Assembly: GCF_048569485.1 (NCBI RefSeq)
Contig: NC_134355.1
Span: 556,972,642 to 557,036,641, forward strand
Length of the DNA stretch: 64,000 nucleotides
Direction: 5' to 3'
DNA from: Anomaloglossus baeobatrachus
Lineage: Eukaryota > Chordata > Amphibia > Anura > Aromobatidae
Below the pieces are notes generated by a model. It was not told where the DNA came from. It worked only from the letters and a program-made list of their open reading frames with translations, and ran no database searches. Of the stretch, positions 10,178-20,190 are shown piece by piece. Positions within the stretch are counted from its first letter, which is position 1. The number at the start of each line of letters is the position of its first letter. A program made the position numbers and the translations under genes.

Positions 10178-11400
10178 CATGTGCGCTATACTAAATCGAA
10201 TGCGCTGAATCCAAATATGAAGTTAGTTTTTTTGTAGCACGTCAGGATATTAAGTTATTCCAATTTTTGTGAAAATTAAAATAAGCAATTAATAAAGATA
10301 CAGAATCGTTATGTCCCACAGTTTCACAACATGTATTATCATTTTTATTGAAAAAGAAGTATAGGTAAATAAACCAAAAAACTTAAAAATCACTTATAGT
10401 AGCTTAAGAAATCGCCTTGAACTCAGCAGAGTACTTTTAAAAGTGCTTCAGGCACTTGCTTTTGCGCTTGTGAGTGGTCCTAGTGGCCCGTTGCAAAAAC
10501 CAGCAGTAATCGCCCATCATGTTGGGGTTAAAGTGACCTGGGTATCTTTTTTCCATAGTAGAAATGTCCTGGTGGAATCTCTCACCATGTTCGTCACTGA
10601 CATTACCCATATTTGGAGGAATGAAGTCAAGATGTGAATGTAGGAAATGCATTTTCAATGACATTCGGGCACCATGCATTTCGTATGCTTGAAGCATATT
10701 GTCTATTAGTTCAGCATAGTTTTCTGCTCTTTCGTTTCCAAGGAAGTTTTGAACTACTACTATAAATGCATCCCATGCAGTTAGTTCAAGTGGGGTGAGT
10801 TCTTTCTTGAAGATTTCATCATGGATTAGTTGGTGGATTTCAGGACCAATAAAGATTCCTGCTTTGAGTTTGGCCTCAGTTTTCAATGCACTAAACTTTT
10901 CCTTCAGATACTTAAATCCATTCCCTTGACGATCCATTGCTACTACAAAATTTTTCATTAGTCCTAGTTTAATGTGAAGAGGTGGAAGATAAACTTTAAG
11001 TGGATCGACAAGTGATTCGTGTTGAACATTGTGCTTACCAATCTTATGTTCATCTCTATTGGGCCACCGTTTAATTTTATAATGGTTGTTGTCATCTCGA
11101 CTGTTCCATAGGCACAGAAAGCACATATGCTTAGTGTAACCTAACTGCAAACCAAGGACTAGTGCAACAACTTTGAGGTCAGCACAAATGTTCCATTGAT
11201 GTTCTGAATATTTAATCAATTTCAGAATGATCTGCATAGAAGCATAGGTCTCTTTCATTCCAACCGCATGTGCAATGCCTTCAACAATGCCTGAATAGGC
11301 GTATGGCCTTTTCTAAGTATAACTCAAAATCTGGACGTGCTGTGCAAATTCTGAGTTCATATTTGGAATCAGCATGTTCAAATTAGTAAAGAACACATGT
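10178..11400 (-). mobile_element. transposon-like unit: open frame flanked by imperfect inverted repeats
   Basis: The reading frame at 10,437-11,258 lies between two imperfect inverted repeats. The left arm (about 10,178-10,275) and the reverse complement of the right arm (about 11,310-11,400) share CATGTG, then CCAAATATGAA, then AGCACGTC, with roughly three-quarters identity over the best 49 bp. This supports a DNA transposon or transposon-derived unit, but the arms are diverged and no target duplication was found. Family not named. Confidence 0.45.
10437..11258 (-). CDS. transposon-like protein of unnamed family, partial
   Basis: The 273-codon frame has real protein character. It contains a CxxC pair (MCFLCLW, residues about 45-51) followed by a basic RDDNNHYKIKRWPNRDEHK stretch, then a hydrophobic LPPLHIKLGLMKNFV block (about residues 91-105). 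Near the C-terminus is SDEHGERFHQDISTMEKRYPG, with conserved-looking His and acidic residues, and the end is lysine-rich. From memory, close relatives occur as multi-copy uncharacterised proteins in cnidarians, arthropods and fish; this needs a database search. The acidic and His pattern would suit an RNase H-like transposase, but that is inference. The frame continues about 13 sensible codons (GIAHAVG) upstream of the first Met before meeting a stop, so the native N-terminus is missing and this is a 5'-truncated copy. No introns are needed. Confidence 0.6.
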   Translation of the reverse strand: MKETYASMQIILKLIKYSEHQWNICADLKVVALVLGLQLGYTKHMCFLCLWNSRDDNNHYKIKRWPNRDEHKIGKHNVQHESLVDPLKVYLPPLHIKLGLMKNFVVAMDRQGNGFKYLKEKFSALKTEAKLKAGIFIGPEIHQLIHDEIFKKELTPLELTAWDAFIVVVQNFLGNERAENYAELIDNMLQAYEMHGARMSLKMHFLHSHLDFIPPNMGNVSDEHGERFHQDISTMEKRYPGHFNPNMMGDYCWFLQRATRTTHKRKSKCLKHF

Positions 11401-11448
11401 TTTACCCTCAGTAGCAAAATCATTGTTGTGCTGTGTGATCCATTGAAT

Positions 11449-11632
11449 CATCAGTTACGCAACAGAGGGAAACAGAGGGGCCCCTTGATTGATAAGGGAG
11501 CATCTGGGTTACAACTGGAAAACAAAGTTCCACATGCAGGATTTGTTGTGGAATCTAATTTAACAGGAAACCAAACAGTCCCCATAATAATCAATGGGGT
11601 CCCTCTGTTTCCCTATGTTGCATAACTGATGC
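11449..11632. mobile_element. short palindromic MITE
   Basis: The left arm CAGTTACGCAACAGAGGG and the right arm, in reverse complement CAGTTATGCAACATAGGG, pair for about 40 bp, including GAAACAGAGG and the CCCCTTGATT/CCCCATTGATT region. The superfamily is uncertain. Confidence 0.65.
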
Positions 11633-11965
11633 ACAGGTCACTTATTCCAATTGTCTGCTACTTAAAGTGACCAAATAAATGGATGTCAAAAAGTACATGT
11701 GAACAAAGGCGATGTTAGGCTCCAACACAGCCCCTCCACCCGGCATCGCACTATCAATTGTATCAATACAGTTGAAATCAAGGATAGAAGAGGGAAGCCG
11801 TCGTCTCCCTCCCCCATCATTCTGCATCTGAGGTCCCATCCAGCGGGAGCGATGACGTCACCATCTCATGCCCACCGTGCTGAGCAGTGAAGAACCTCAC
11901 AGCGCTCGCTGCCGAGACCGGAGCAGTGGGGCAAAAAGGAGAGGCAAGTATTTATTTTTTAATGT

Positions 11966-13022
11966 GGGGCCCATAATACTATATGGAGAACCATACGGGG
12001 CCCATAATACTATATGGAGGACTATGTAGAGATCATAATACTATATAGAGAACTTTGTGGGGCCAAGAATACTATATGAAGGACCATGTAGAGATCATAA
12101 TACTATATGGAGGACTATGTAAAGATCATACTATTTGGAGGACTAGGTGTGGCACATTATTCTGTATGGAGGACTATGTTGGGCCCATTATTGTGTATGG
12201 AGGACTATGTGGGGCCCATTATTCTGTATGGAGGACTATGTGGGGTCCATTATTCTGTATGGAGGACTATGTGAGCCCATTATTCTGTATGGAGGACTAT
12301 GTGGGGTCCATTATTCTGTATGGAGGATTATGTGGGGCCCATTATTGTGTATGGAGGACTATGTGGGGCCCATTATTCTGTATGGAGGACTATGTGGGGC
12401 CCATTATTCTGTATGGAGGACTATGTGAGCCCATTATTCTGTATGGAGGACTATGTGGGGTCCATTATTCTGTATGGAGGACTATGTGAGCCCATTATTC
12501 TGTATGGAGGACTATGTGGGGTCCATTATTCTGTATGGAGGATTATGTGGGGTCCATTATTCTGTATGGAGGGTTATGTGAGCCCATTATTCTGTATGGA
12601 GGACTATGTGGGGTCCATTATTCTGTATGGAGGACTATGTGGGGTCCATTATTCTGTATGGAGGACTATGTGGGGCCCATTATTCTGTATGGAGGACTAT
12701 GTGGGGCCCATTATTCTGTATGGAGGACTATGTGGGGCCCATTATTGAGTATGGAGGACTATGTGGGGCCCATTATTCTGTATGGAGGACTATGTGGGGT
12801 CCATTATTCTGTATGGAGGACTATGTGGGGTCCATTATTCTGTATGGAGGACTATGTGGGGTCCATTATTCTGTATGGAGGACTATGTGGGGCTCATTAT
12901 TCTGTATGGAGGACTATGTGGGGCTCATTATTCTGTATGGAGGACTATGTGGGGCTCATTATTCTGTATGGAGGACTATGTGGGCCCCATTATTCTGTAT
13001 GGAGGACTATTTGGGGCCCATG
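11966..13022. repeat. 31-bp minisatellite, about 34 copies
   Basis: The tandem array has a unit of about 31 bp, with 29-bp variants, containing GGAGGACTATGTGGGGCCCA and then TTATTCTGTAT. The first units (11,966-12,150) are the most degenerate and read CATAATACTATATGGAG; later units are nearly uniform. The unit carries no stop in any forward frame, which produces several overlapping open frames that I do not accept as genes. Confidence 0.9.
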
Positions 13023-13548
13023 ACAAGGTTGGGCCGCAACTTTTTCCAAGTTTTACATTTTTCCTTCTGTGTATTTGAGTTTGACATCCTTGCCCAAAAG
13101 AAAACTGGACATCATATAGTTGGTTCCTTTCTAATGTCCTATCAATGAGCTAGGACAGAGAGCTCCTGCAAAGAACATATTAGGCTTCAGTGGTCTTGGC
13201 AAAACTATAGTCATCGAATAATTGGAAAAGGACAGTGAGCAACAAAGAGTATTTACAAAGCCAACTCAATTTTTTTTGTGCAGATTATAAAGGTGTTTTC
13301 CAACAAATTACATTAACAACATCAGATCACTGAGGGTCCCACGACTGACTGATTGCCAGAATGGGGTCCCAAGCACCCAACACTTTTAGCAGCAGTCAAG
13401 GTTTAATGGAGTGATATAATGACACATGCACACTGCCAATCTGCTCATTTTCTATGAGACTGACGGACAGACAGTAGAGTACATCGCTCGGCTATTCCGG
13501 TCTGCCCATAGCACCAATAAATAGAGACCAATGCACATGTACGAACAT
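13023..13548. other. no recognisable feature
   Basis: Unique-looking non-coding sequence between the minisatellite and a MITE. Confidence 0.5.
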
Positions 13549-13551
13549 TGA

Positions 13552-14112
13552 AGCCTGCTTTACATGGTACGATCGATTGTGCGATTTCACAATCGATCGT
13601 ACCCGCCCCCGTCCTTTCTGCGTCACGGGCAAATCGCTGCCCGTGTCGCACAAAGTCAGTAACCCCCGTCACACATACTTACCTCTCGTGCGACCTCGCT
13701 GTGGGCGGCGAACGTCCACTTCCTGAAGTGGGAGGGACGTTTGGCGTCACAGCGACGTCACACGGCCGCCGGCCAATAGAAGCGGAGGGGCGGAGATGAG
13801 CAGGATGTAAACATCCCGCCCACCTCCTTCCTTCCACATAGAGCCGGCGGCGGCCGCGGGAGGCAGGTGAGCTGGTCATCGTTCCCGTGGTGTCACACGG
13901 AGCGGCGTGTGCTACCACGGAAACGATGATCAACCAAATTAAACGATATTATGAAACCTAACGAGCAGTACCCGACTCACGATTTGTGAGCGATACTGCG
14001 TCGCTAGGAGGTGTCACACAGGCCGGCATCGCCAGCGATGCCGGATGTGCGTCACAAAAACCGTGACCCCGACGATCTATCGCGCGATAGATTGTCCGGT
14101 GTAAAGCAGCCT
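13552..14112. mobile_element. MITE of the CCAAT/GC-box-core family, copy 1
   Basis: Inverted ends AGCCTGCTTTAC and AGGCTGCTTTAC lie next to TGA (left) and TTA (right). Subterminal palindromes follow, ACGATCGATTGTGCGATTT at the left and CTATCGCGCGATAGATTG at the right. The core at about 13,771-13,825 reads GGCCAATAGAAGCGGAGG, then GGCGGAGATGAGCAGG. It is one of six copies in the window. No protein is encoded. Confidence 0.8.
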
Positions 14113-14552
14113 TTAGAGTGCCTTGAAAAAGTATTCATACCCTGTGATTTTTCCACATTTTTTCATATTACACCCACAAATAAATTAATTCTACTGGGAA
14201 TTTATGTGATATACCCACACAAATCAATATAATATTTCCTAATAAATAATAATCCTGCACTGTATATTGAATAGCGCTTCAAAAATATAACATGAAAACC
14301 AAATGTCCAGGTCAACAGTAATATATAAAGCCCAGAACATATTATTAAAAGCACAAATGCCTCATATTCTGCCACACATAGTTTTGCATTTTGCCCAATA
14401 AGTTCCACTTTGGCTCTCATCTGACAAAGCCCCTTCTTTCACATGCCATGTATGGGATACTGCTAGCATGAGGAAGAAGTTGCTCTAGTCAGAAGAAACC
14501 AAAGCGGAACTTTTTTGGGCAAAATACAAAATGCTATGTGCAGCGGAAAACT

Positions 14553-14733
14553 AAGGCCTCATTCACACATCAGTATTATTGATCAGTATTTCTATGCCAA
14601 AACCAGGTGTGTTTCCAAAACACAGAACAGGTGTCAATCTTTCAATTATAGTTTTTCTATGCAAGTTTCACTCCTGGCTTTGACATACAAACACTGATGC
14701 AAAAAGACTGAAGTGTGAAGGTGACAATGAGCA
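14553..14733. mobile_element. MITE inserted in the Tc1 transposase
   Basis: Transposase-like sequence ends at GCGGAAAACTAA and resumes at CATCACCCTGATAAC. The intervening segment starts AGGCCTCATTCACACATCAG and ends ACTGAAGTGTGAAGGTGAC, a diverged inverted pair of the kind seen in other MITEs here. Confidence 0.6.
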
Positions 14734-15026
14734 TCACCCTGATAACACCATCCCCAACATCAAACATGGTGGTGGCAGCAACATGCTGTGAAGGATACAT
14801 TTCTTCAGCAGGGACAGGGAAGCTGAAGATGAATGGAGCTAAATACAGGACAGTCCTGGAGAAAAGCCCATTAGCGGCTGCCAAAGACTTGAGACTGTGG
14901 CACAGGTTCACCTTCCAGCAGGACAATGACCCTAAACATACTGTCAGAGATACAATGGAATGGTTAAGATGAAAGCATATTCATGTGTGTGAATGGCCCA
15001 GAACTAAATCCCATTGAAAATATGTG
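14715..15026 (+). pseudogene. Tc1 transposase remnant (C-terminal catalytic part)
   Basis: The translation contains SGTGKLKMNGAKYR-like sequence, LEKSPLAAAKDL and the FQQDNDPKHT motif that holds the second catalytic Asp region of Tc1 DDE transposases. It is followed by WPRTKSH-type and NPIEN-like sequence in a neighbouring frame, up to the first nested MITE. The remaining C-terminal part resumes at about 15,982 (DLKIAVHRR-like). Frames are disrupted and no functional product is expected. Confidence 0.8.
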
Positions 15027-15029
15027 TAA

Positions 15030-15432
15030 GGCCATGTGCGCACTAGAAATTGACTTTTTCTTAAGGAAATTCCGGACTCTCAGAAAGAATCCCGCACCTG
15101 CGGTAACAAATGCACCAAAACCACAACAAAATTCGCATGCGGATTTGCCACGGTTTGGTACGGTTTTGCCACAGGTTGGTCCCCGCGGATTTTTACCATT
15201 ATCTATGGCAAAAACCGCAGGTACCTGCGGAAAATAAGTGATATGCACATTAATTCGGCAGCGGAAATTCCGAGGGTAAATCTGCAGGTATAATAAAAAT
15301 GCAGTGTGCGCACAGCATTTTTTTTTATACCCACAGGTTTTGCTGGGGAATGATTGAAGAAAGGTTAGACATATTTTCTGCAGCAAATCCGCAGTAAAAT
15401 CCGGGGTAAATCCGCAGCGTGCGCACATAGCC
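15030..15432. mobile_element. PIF/Harbinger-like MITE nested in Tc1, first of a stacked pair
   Basis: Ends GGCCATGTGCGCACTAG and, in reverse complement, GGCTATGTGCGCACGCTG are flanked by TAA at 15,027-15,029 and 15,433-15,435. The interior is rich in CCGCAGGT/ATCCGCAG-type segments, as in the relative at 20,717. It interrupts the transposase. Confidence 0.85.
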
Positions 15433-15435
15433 TAA

Positions 15436-15978
15436 AGGCCTCGTTACATGCAACGACGTATCTAACGATATATCGCCGGGGTCACGGATTCTGTGATGCA
15501 CATCCGGCATAGTTAGCGATGTCGTTGCGTGACACCAACGAGCGGCTGTTAACGATGGAAAATACTCACCAAATCGTCAATCGTTGACACGTCGTTCATT
15601 TTCAAAAAAATCGTTGATTGTTGAGGACGCAGGTTGTTCGTCGTTCACGAGACAGCACTCATCGCTATGTGTGACACCTCGGGAACGACGGACTACAGCT
15701 TACCTGCGGCCGCCGGCAATGAGGAAGGAAGGAGATGGGCGTGATGTTACGGACGCTCATCTACGCCCATACGCTTCTATTGGGCGGCCGCTGGGACGAC
15801 GCACGAACCACCCCCTTAGAAAGGAGGTGGTTCGCCGGCAACAGCAACGTCGCTAGGCAGGCAAGTCCGTGTGACGGCTCCTAACGCTATTGTGCGCCAC
15901 GGGCAGCGATTTGCCCGTGACGCACAAACGACGGGGCAGGTACGCTTGCCAGCGATATCGCTGCGTGTAAAGCCCCCT
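15436..15978. mobile_element. MITE of the CCAAT/GC-box-core family, copy 2 (reverse orientation), second of a stacked pair
   Basis: Its left TAA (15,433-15,435) is the right TAA of the preceding MITE, and its own right TAA is at 15,979-15,981. Ends are AGGCCTCGTTACATGC and, in reverse complement, AGGGGGCTTTACACGC. The family core appears on the minus strand at about 15,730-15,795 as a CCAATAGAAGCG-type sequence followed by a GATGAGCG-type sequence. Confidence 0.8.
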
Positions 15979-15981
15979 TAA

Positions 15982-16160
15982 GACTTGAAAATTGCTGTTC
16001 ACAGGCGCCTCCATCCAATCTCACTGAGCTACTTATTTTGCAAAGAATGGGCAAAAATGTCATCGATTCGATGTGCAAAGCTGGTAGAGACATACCCCAA
16101 AAGACTCGCAGCAGTAATTGCAGCAAAAGGTGGTCCTACAAAGTATTGACTTTGAATACT
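15982..16160 (+). pseudogene. Tc1 transposase C-terminal remnant
   Basis: Directly after the nested MITEs the sequence translates as DLKIAVHRRLHPISLSYLF, then KLVETYPKRLAAVIAAKGG and TKY. This is the usual C-terminal end of Tc1 transposases. It shows that the target site before insertion was coding sequence. Confidence 0.8.
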
Positions 16161-16357
16161 AATGCAAATCACAATTTTCAGATTTATATTTTTACATTTA
16201 GAAAATCATGTATCATTTCTTTCACACTTCACCAATACTTCCTACTTTGTGTTGGTATATCACATAAAATCACAATGAAACACCTTTAAAGATCTGGGTG
16301 TAACATGAAAAAATGTGGAAAAGTTCATGGGTATGAATACTTTCTCAATGCACTGTA

Positions 16358-16811
16358 TTACATGTGCGGTGACGTAACCTGAATAATCCATAGTCTCACT
16401 ACACTGGGCTGCAGGCGGCTGATCTGCCCACATACTGTCCCTGTGGATGACATAATAAAATGAAGGATTATGAACAAAAAATGCAGACCCCAAACAGCAG
16501 TGAATCAATGATAAAAATATAATAGAAATGAGCCCCATATTCTAAGAAAAGGTCAATGTGCAAGCTCGACCCACTGTCCAGTCAATCTCCTGCCCACTGC
16601 TGTTATGAGGGGGGGAATGAGAGAGGCAGTATAATGGCTCCAGGTCCTTCATTCTACTGGGGTCCCACTATCAGGTCCTCCAGTTTGCGATTGGATGTTT
16701 TTCTTCCCATTGAAATCGCAGCTTTAAAACGGTTGCATGAATATTTTTGGTCCCCGGACTTGTCTGTGAGTTGCTGTCGCATGATACATGACGCTGTATA
16801 ACTCCAGCCTA
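16358..16811. other. no recognisable feature
   Basis: Non-coding stretch between the Tc1 copy and the next MITE. Nothing identifiable. Confidence 0.45.
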
Positions 16812-17184
16812 AGGCTGCGTGCTCACGATCAGTGTTCACAGCAGTTTGGATGTAGCATTCTTCAGCTGAGTCCAAAATGCTGTGACGTACAGTACAAGCA
16901 CAGTGGATGGGATTTCTAAAAACCTCCTGCCCACTGTGTGTGCGCAGCCCGCAGCAAAAACTGACCTGCGGTGTGATCCTACGAGGCAGCGCATGTCAAT
17001 TCTATGCTGCGGAGTCGCAAGCGTCCTCTGAAGGGAGAACACAAGTGAGAGACCGCAGCACCCCGAACCCTGATCGTGGGTACAGGCAGATGCGGTTTCC
17101 TGCAGAGTAGACTCGCGGTCCCGCAGATCAGGACCTGTCGCATCCAGGACACAGCGGGTCCTGATCGTGTGCACATACACTTAG
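16812..17184. mobile_element. MITE with GTGCACACGATCAGGA-type ends
   Basis: The left end TAAGGCTGCGTGCTCACGAT pairs with the right end, in reverse complement TAAGTGTATGTGCACACGAT. A subterminal CTGATCGTG is also shared. No coding sequence. The target triplets differ (TAA and TTA), so the superfamily is provisional. Confidence 0.65.
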
Positions 17185-17244
17185 ATTATATTGCACTAGC
17201 ACTACTTTCACTGAGTAGTCTACAAAGCTCACCACAATGGGGTG

Positions 17245-18317
17245 CCATCATACCTCTCTACTCTCATTTCCAGCCGGGCCGGACTAGTCCGGGGGTAGTC
17301 AGTGGTGGCGGGGCCCGACTCCGTGGCCCTGGTGGGTGTCAGTAAATATGGCTGATGACTTGGGAGCAATTAAAGTATTTGTTTCGTGACGCCACCTGTG
17401 GTTTGCGGCTATTAAGCCGCCGCTGCTGTGTGAGGCCTCCGGGGTGATGATACGGCAGCAATGGTGGTACTGCTCCCCACAGGTAGAGCGGTGCCCCGGG
17501 GACACTGTTGGTGCTCGTGAAAGTCTATGGTGTTGTGTGGATAACACGGTGCAGAGCCGACAGGCAGTAAAAGAAACAGGCACAAACAGTAGTCTCTTTA
17601 CCTTCTCCTCTTTTACTCGGCAGCAGTTTAGTCCAGGGAGACCGTCACAGATGGTAAAGATGGTCCGGCCGGCCTGGAAGTGCCTGGGGGTGATCTCCTT
17701 GGCCAGTTGAGTATGAGGCCTACTCCCTAATCTTTCTTTTCTTCTATAGGACCCTGCACTCTGAATTTAGCAAAGGCCCTCCTGCTGCTGGGACCAGTGG
17801 TTCGTCCCTTTTTCTGTGTGGTAGACTGCGCAGGCCCTCTCTGGTGCTTCTCTGCTGGAGTCCACACCGGGCCCTTGGGATGCAGCTGTACCTTCAGATT
17901 GCTTCTGGGCCAGGGGGCTTGCAGCTCTCCTGCCCTCCGGATTCAGCTACCAGGGAAGGATTTTATACCCTGGCAACCACAGACTCCGATGTCCGAGTCT
18001 CTTCTGTGCCTCTCTGCACTTCTTGCTTCACTGGGCCAAGCTATTCCAGCTCTAGGCCCCAGTTCCACAAGGCAGCACTACTCTGCGTCTGCTCTCTTTG
18101 CTTCCTTTCTACAGACTGAACACTACTTCCTCCCTCAGGTCAGACTTAAGGAATGCTCCCTGGAATTCCAGGTTCAGAGCTCCCCCTGCTGGCCGGAGGG
18201 AGAACTGCGTTGGATGTTAACCTTACTGGCCAATAGATCTCCCAATTACCTCCAGGCTCAGCATTAACCCTTTGGGAGGGCAATGCTGTTGTGGCGACCA
18301 GGTCCTGGGGCGCCACA
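17245..18317 (-). repeat. LTR (probably solo), minus orientation, related to the element at 3,058
   Basis: Read on the minus strand it begins TGTGGCGCCCCAGG near 18,317, like the LTR starts at 3,058 and 27,263. It shares with the LTR at 54,170 the plus-strand block CGTGACGCCACCTGTGG followed by GCGGCT. No primer-binding site, purine tract or second LTR is adjacent, so a solo LTR left by recombination is the simplest view. The far border is uncertain by some tens of bases. Open frames inside it are incidental. Confidence 0.55.
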
Positions 18318-18521
18318 GAAGCAAAAGAGAGTGCCATGGATTATCATGGAGTCTACCTCTACCTAAGACTATTTGTAGAACGGAGGACATTTTTTTTTCC
18401 ATTAAAGAAAACGGACCCTATAACAATCAATGCTTCCGTTTGCATATCAGATCCAATAGATCACTTATTGCAACTGTGTTTGTGAAACGGAATACAAGTG
18501 TAATGTGTGCACAGAGACTTA

Positions 18522-19406
18522 AGGCCCCGTCACACTAAGCAACATCGCTAGCAACATCGCTGCTAACGAACAACTTTTGTGACGTAGCAGCGATGTTGCT
18601 AGTGATGTCGCTGTGTGTGACATCCAGCAACAACCTGGCCCCTGCTGTGAGGTCGTTGGTTGTTGCTGAATGTCCTGGGCCATTTTTTAGTTGTTGCTGT
18701 CCCACTGTGAAGCGCAGATCGCTGTGTGTGACAGCGAGACAGCAACAACTAAATGTGCAGGCAGCAGGAGCCGGCTTCTGCGGAGGCTGGTAACCACAGT
18801 AAACATCGGGTAACCAAGAAGCCCTGTCCTTGGTTACCCGATATTTACCTTTGTTACCAGCCTCCGCCGCTCTCACTGTCAGTGTCGGCTCCTGCTCTGT
18901 GCACATGTAGCTGCAGGACACATCGGGTTAATTAACCCGATGTGTGCTGTAGCTAGGAGAGCAAGGAGCCAGCGCTAAGCATTGTGCGCTGCTCCCTGCT
19001 CTGTGCACATTTAGCTGCAGTACATATCGGGTAATTAACCCGATGTGTGCTGTAACTAGGAGAGCAGGGAGCCAGCGCTCAGTGTGCGCTGCTCCCTGCT
19101 CTCTGCACGTGTAGCTGCGTGCGCTGGTAACCAAGGTAAATATCGGGTTGGTTACCCGATATTTACCTTAGTTACCAAGCGCAGCATCTTCCACGCGGCG
19201 CTGCTGGCTGGGGGCTGGTCACTGGTTGCTGGTGAGCTCACCAGCAACTTGTGTAGCCACGCTCCAGCGATCCCTGCCAGGTCAGGTTGCTGGTGGGATC
19301 GCTGGAGCGTCGCAGTGTGACATCTCACCAGCAACCTCCTAGCAACTTACCAGCGATCCCTATCGTTGTTGGGATCGCTGGTAAGTTGTTTAGTGTGACT
19401 GGACCT
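18522..19406. mobile_element. PIF/Harbinger-like MITE with internal hairpin arrays
   Basis: Inverted ends AGGCCCCGTCACACTAAGCA and, in reverse complement, AGGTCCAGTCACACTAAACA are flanked by TTA at 18,519-18,521 and 19,407-19,409. The interior contains repeated palindromes: GGTAACC/TATCGGGT units near 18,786-18,860 and 19,126-19,178, and TAATTAACCCGATGTGTGCTGTA units twice near 18,925-18,955 and 19,030-19,060. No protein. Confidence 0.85.
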
Positions 19407-19464
19407 TTAGATTCCGATGGGTGATTAGGTCTAAAAGCTTTACACATGGCAAAGCAATAATTAA

Positions 19465-20046
19465 AGGGAACCTGTCACCACTTTTTTGCCCTATAAGCTG
19501 CGGCCGCCACCACCACCGGGCTCTTATATACAGCATTCTAACATGCTGTATATAAGAGCCCAGGCCGGGGGTATAACATAAAAAACACTTTATAATACTT
19601 ACCTAACCGCCGCACGGTTGGCCATATGGGAATCTCTGTTGTCCGGTGCCAGCGCCTCCTCTTGCGACCATCTTCGTCCTCTTCCTGAAGCCTGTGTGCA
19701 TGACGCGTCTACGTCATACACACTCGCCAGTCCCACGCATGCGCACTACAATACTTTGATCTGCCCTACTCATGGCAGATCAAAGGGCGCCTGCTCAGGA
19801 CATGAATGCCGGCGAGTCGCTAGAGAAGAAGGAGCACAAAGATGCCCAAATGAGGTGGCACCAGCCCCGGACAACGGAGACGCCCATAAGGCCCTACGCG
19901 CGACCGTTAGGTAAGTATTATAAAGTGTTTATTATGTTTATACCCCCGGCCTGGGCTCTTATATACAGCATGTTAGAATGCTGTATATAAGAGCCCGGTG
20001 GTGGTGGCCGCAGCTTATAGCCAAAAAAAGCGGTGACAGGTTCCCT
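19465..20046. mobile_element. TTAA-flanked MITE (piggyBac-like)
   Basis: Long, almost perfect inverted ends begin AGGGAACCTGTCACCAC and AGGGAACCTGTCACCGC. They extend through the GCTGCGGCC region to CTTATATACAGCAT, over 100 bp. TTAA lies on both sides (19,461-19,464 and 20,047-20,050), the piggyBac target. Because TTAA could also be read as part of the ends, the superfamily is inference. Confidence 0.75.
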
Positions 20047-20087
20047 TTAAAGCACCATGTACCTATTGTGTCACTGCTGTTTTTCAT

Positions 20088-20190
20088 TTAGATTGTCAGC
20101 TCTTATGATTAGGGACTGCTCATTTTCTCTCATTGCAAAGCACAGTGGATAATGTAGGCACTACATGAATAAGGAATTATTAATATTATC
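20088..20190 (+). repeat. possible LINE (L2/CR1-like) 3' tail fragment
   Basis: The sequence TTGTCAGCTCTTATGATTAG through GCAAAGCACAGTGGATAATG then TAGGCACTACATGAATAA resembles the 3' untranslated tail of amphibian L2/CR1-type LINEs. No coding part remains. Confidence 0.35.

Larger units (their letters stand above)
14114..16357 (+). mobile_element. Tc1/mariner transposon copy, decayed and interrupted
   Basis: The long terminal inverted repeats (about 100 bp) begin AGTGCCTTGAAAAAGTATTC at the left and, in reverse complement, TACAGTGCATTGAGAAAGTA at the right. Both include TTTCCACATTTTTTCAT and a GTGATATACC motif. Transposase remnants lie between. The element is interrupted by a MITE near 14,553-14,733 and by two more at 15,030-15,978. 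When these are discounted, the coding sequence on either side is consistent with a single Tc1 transposase gene. It also holds an inverted duplicate of a transposase segment (about 14,374-14,428 against 14,480-14,545). The copy is dead. Confidence 0.85.

Noticed and set aside
11966-13022. Possible CRISPR array
   Set aside because: Units are head-to-tail without unique spacers, and the window is eukaryotic. The same applies to 24,025-24,735 and 25,266-27,012.
12055-13148. Overlapping open frames of a Met/Trp/Gly/Cys repeat protein
   Set aside because: The 31-bp repeat explains them entirely.
17797-18267. 156-codon open frame, possible exon
   Set aside because: It lies inside an LTR-related repeat with no splice sites, start context or domain.
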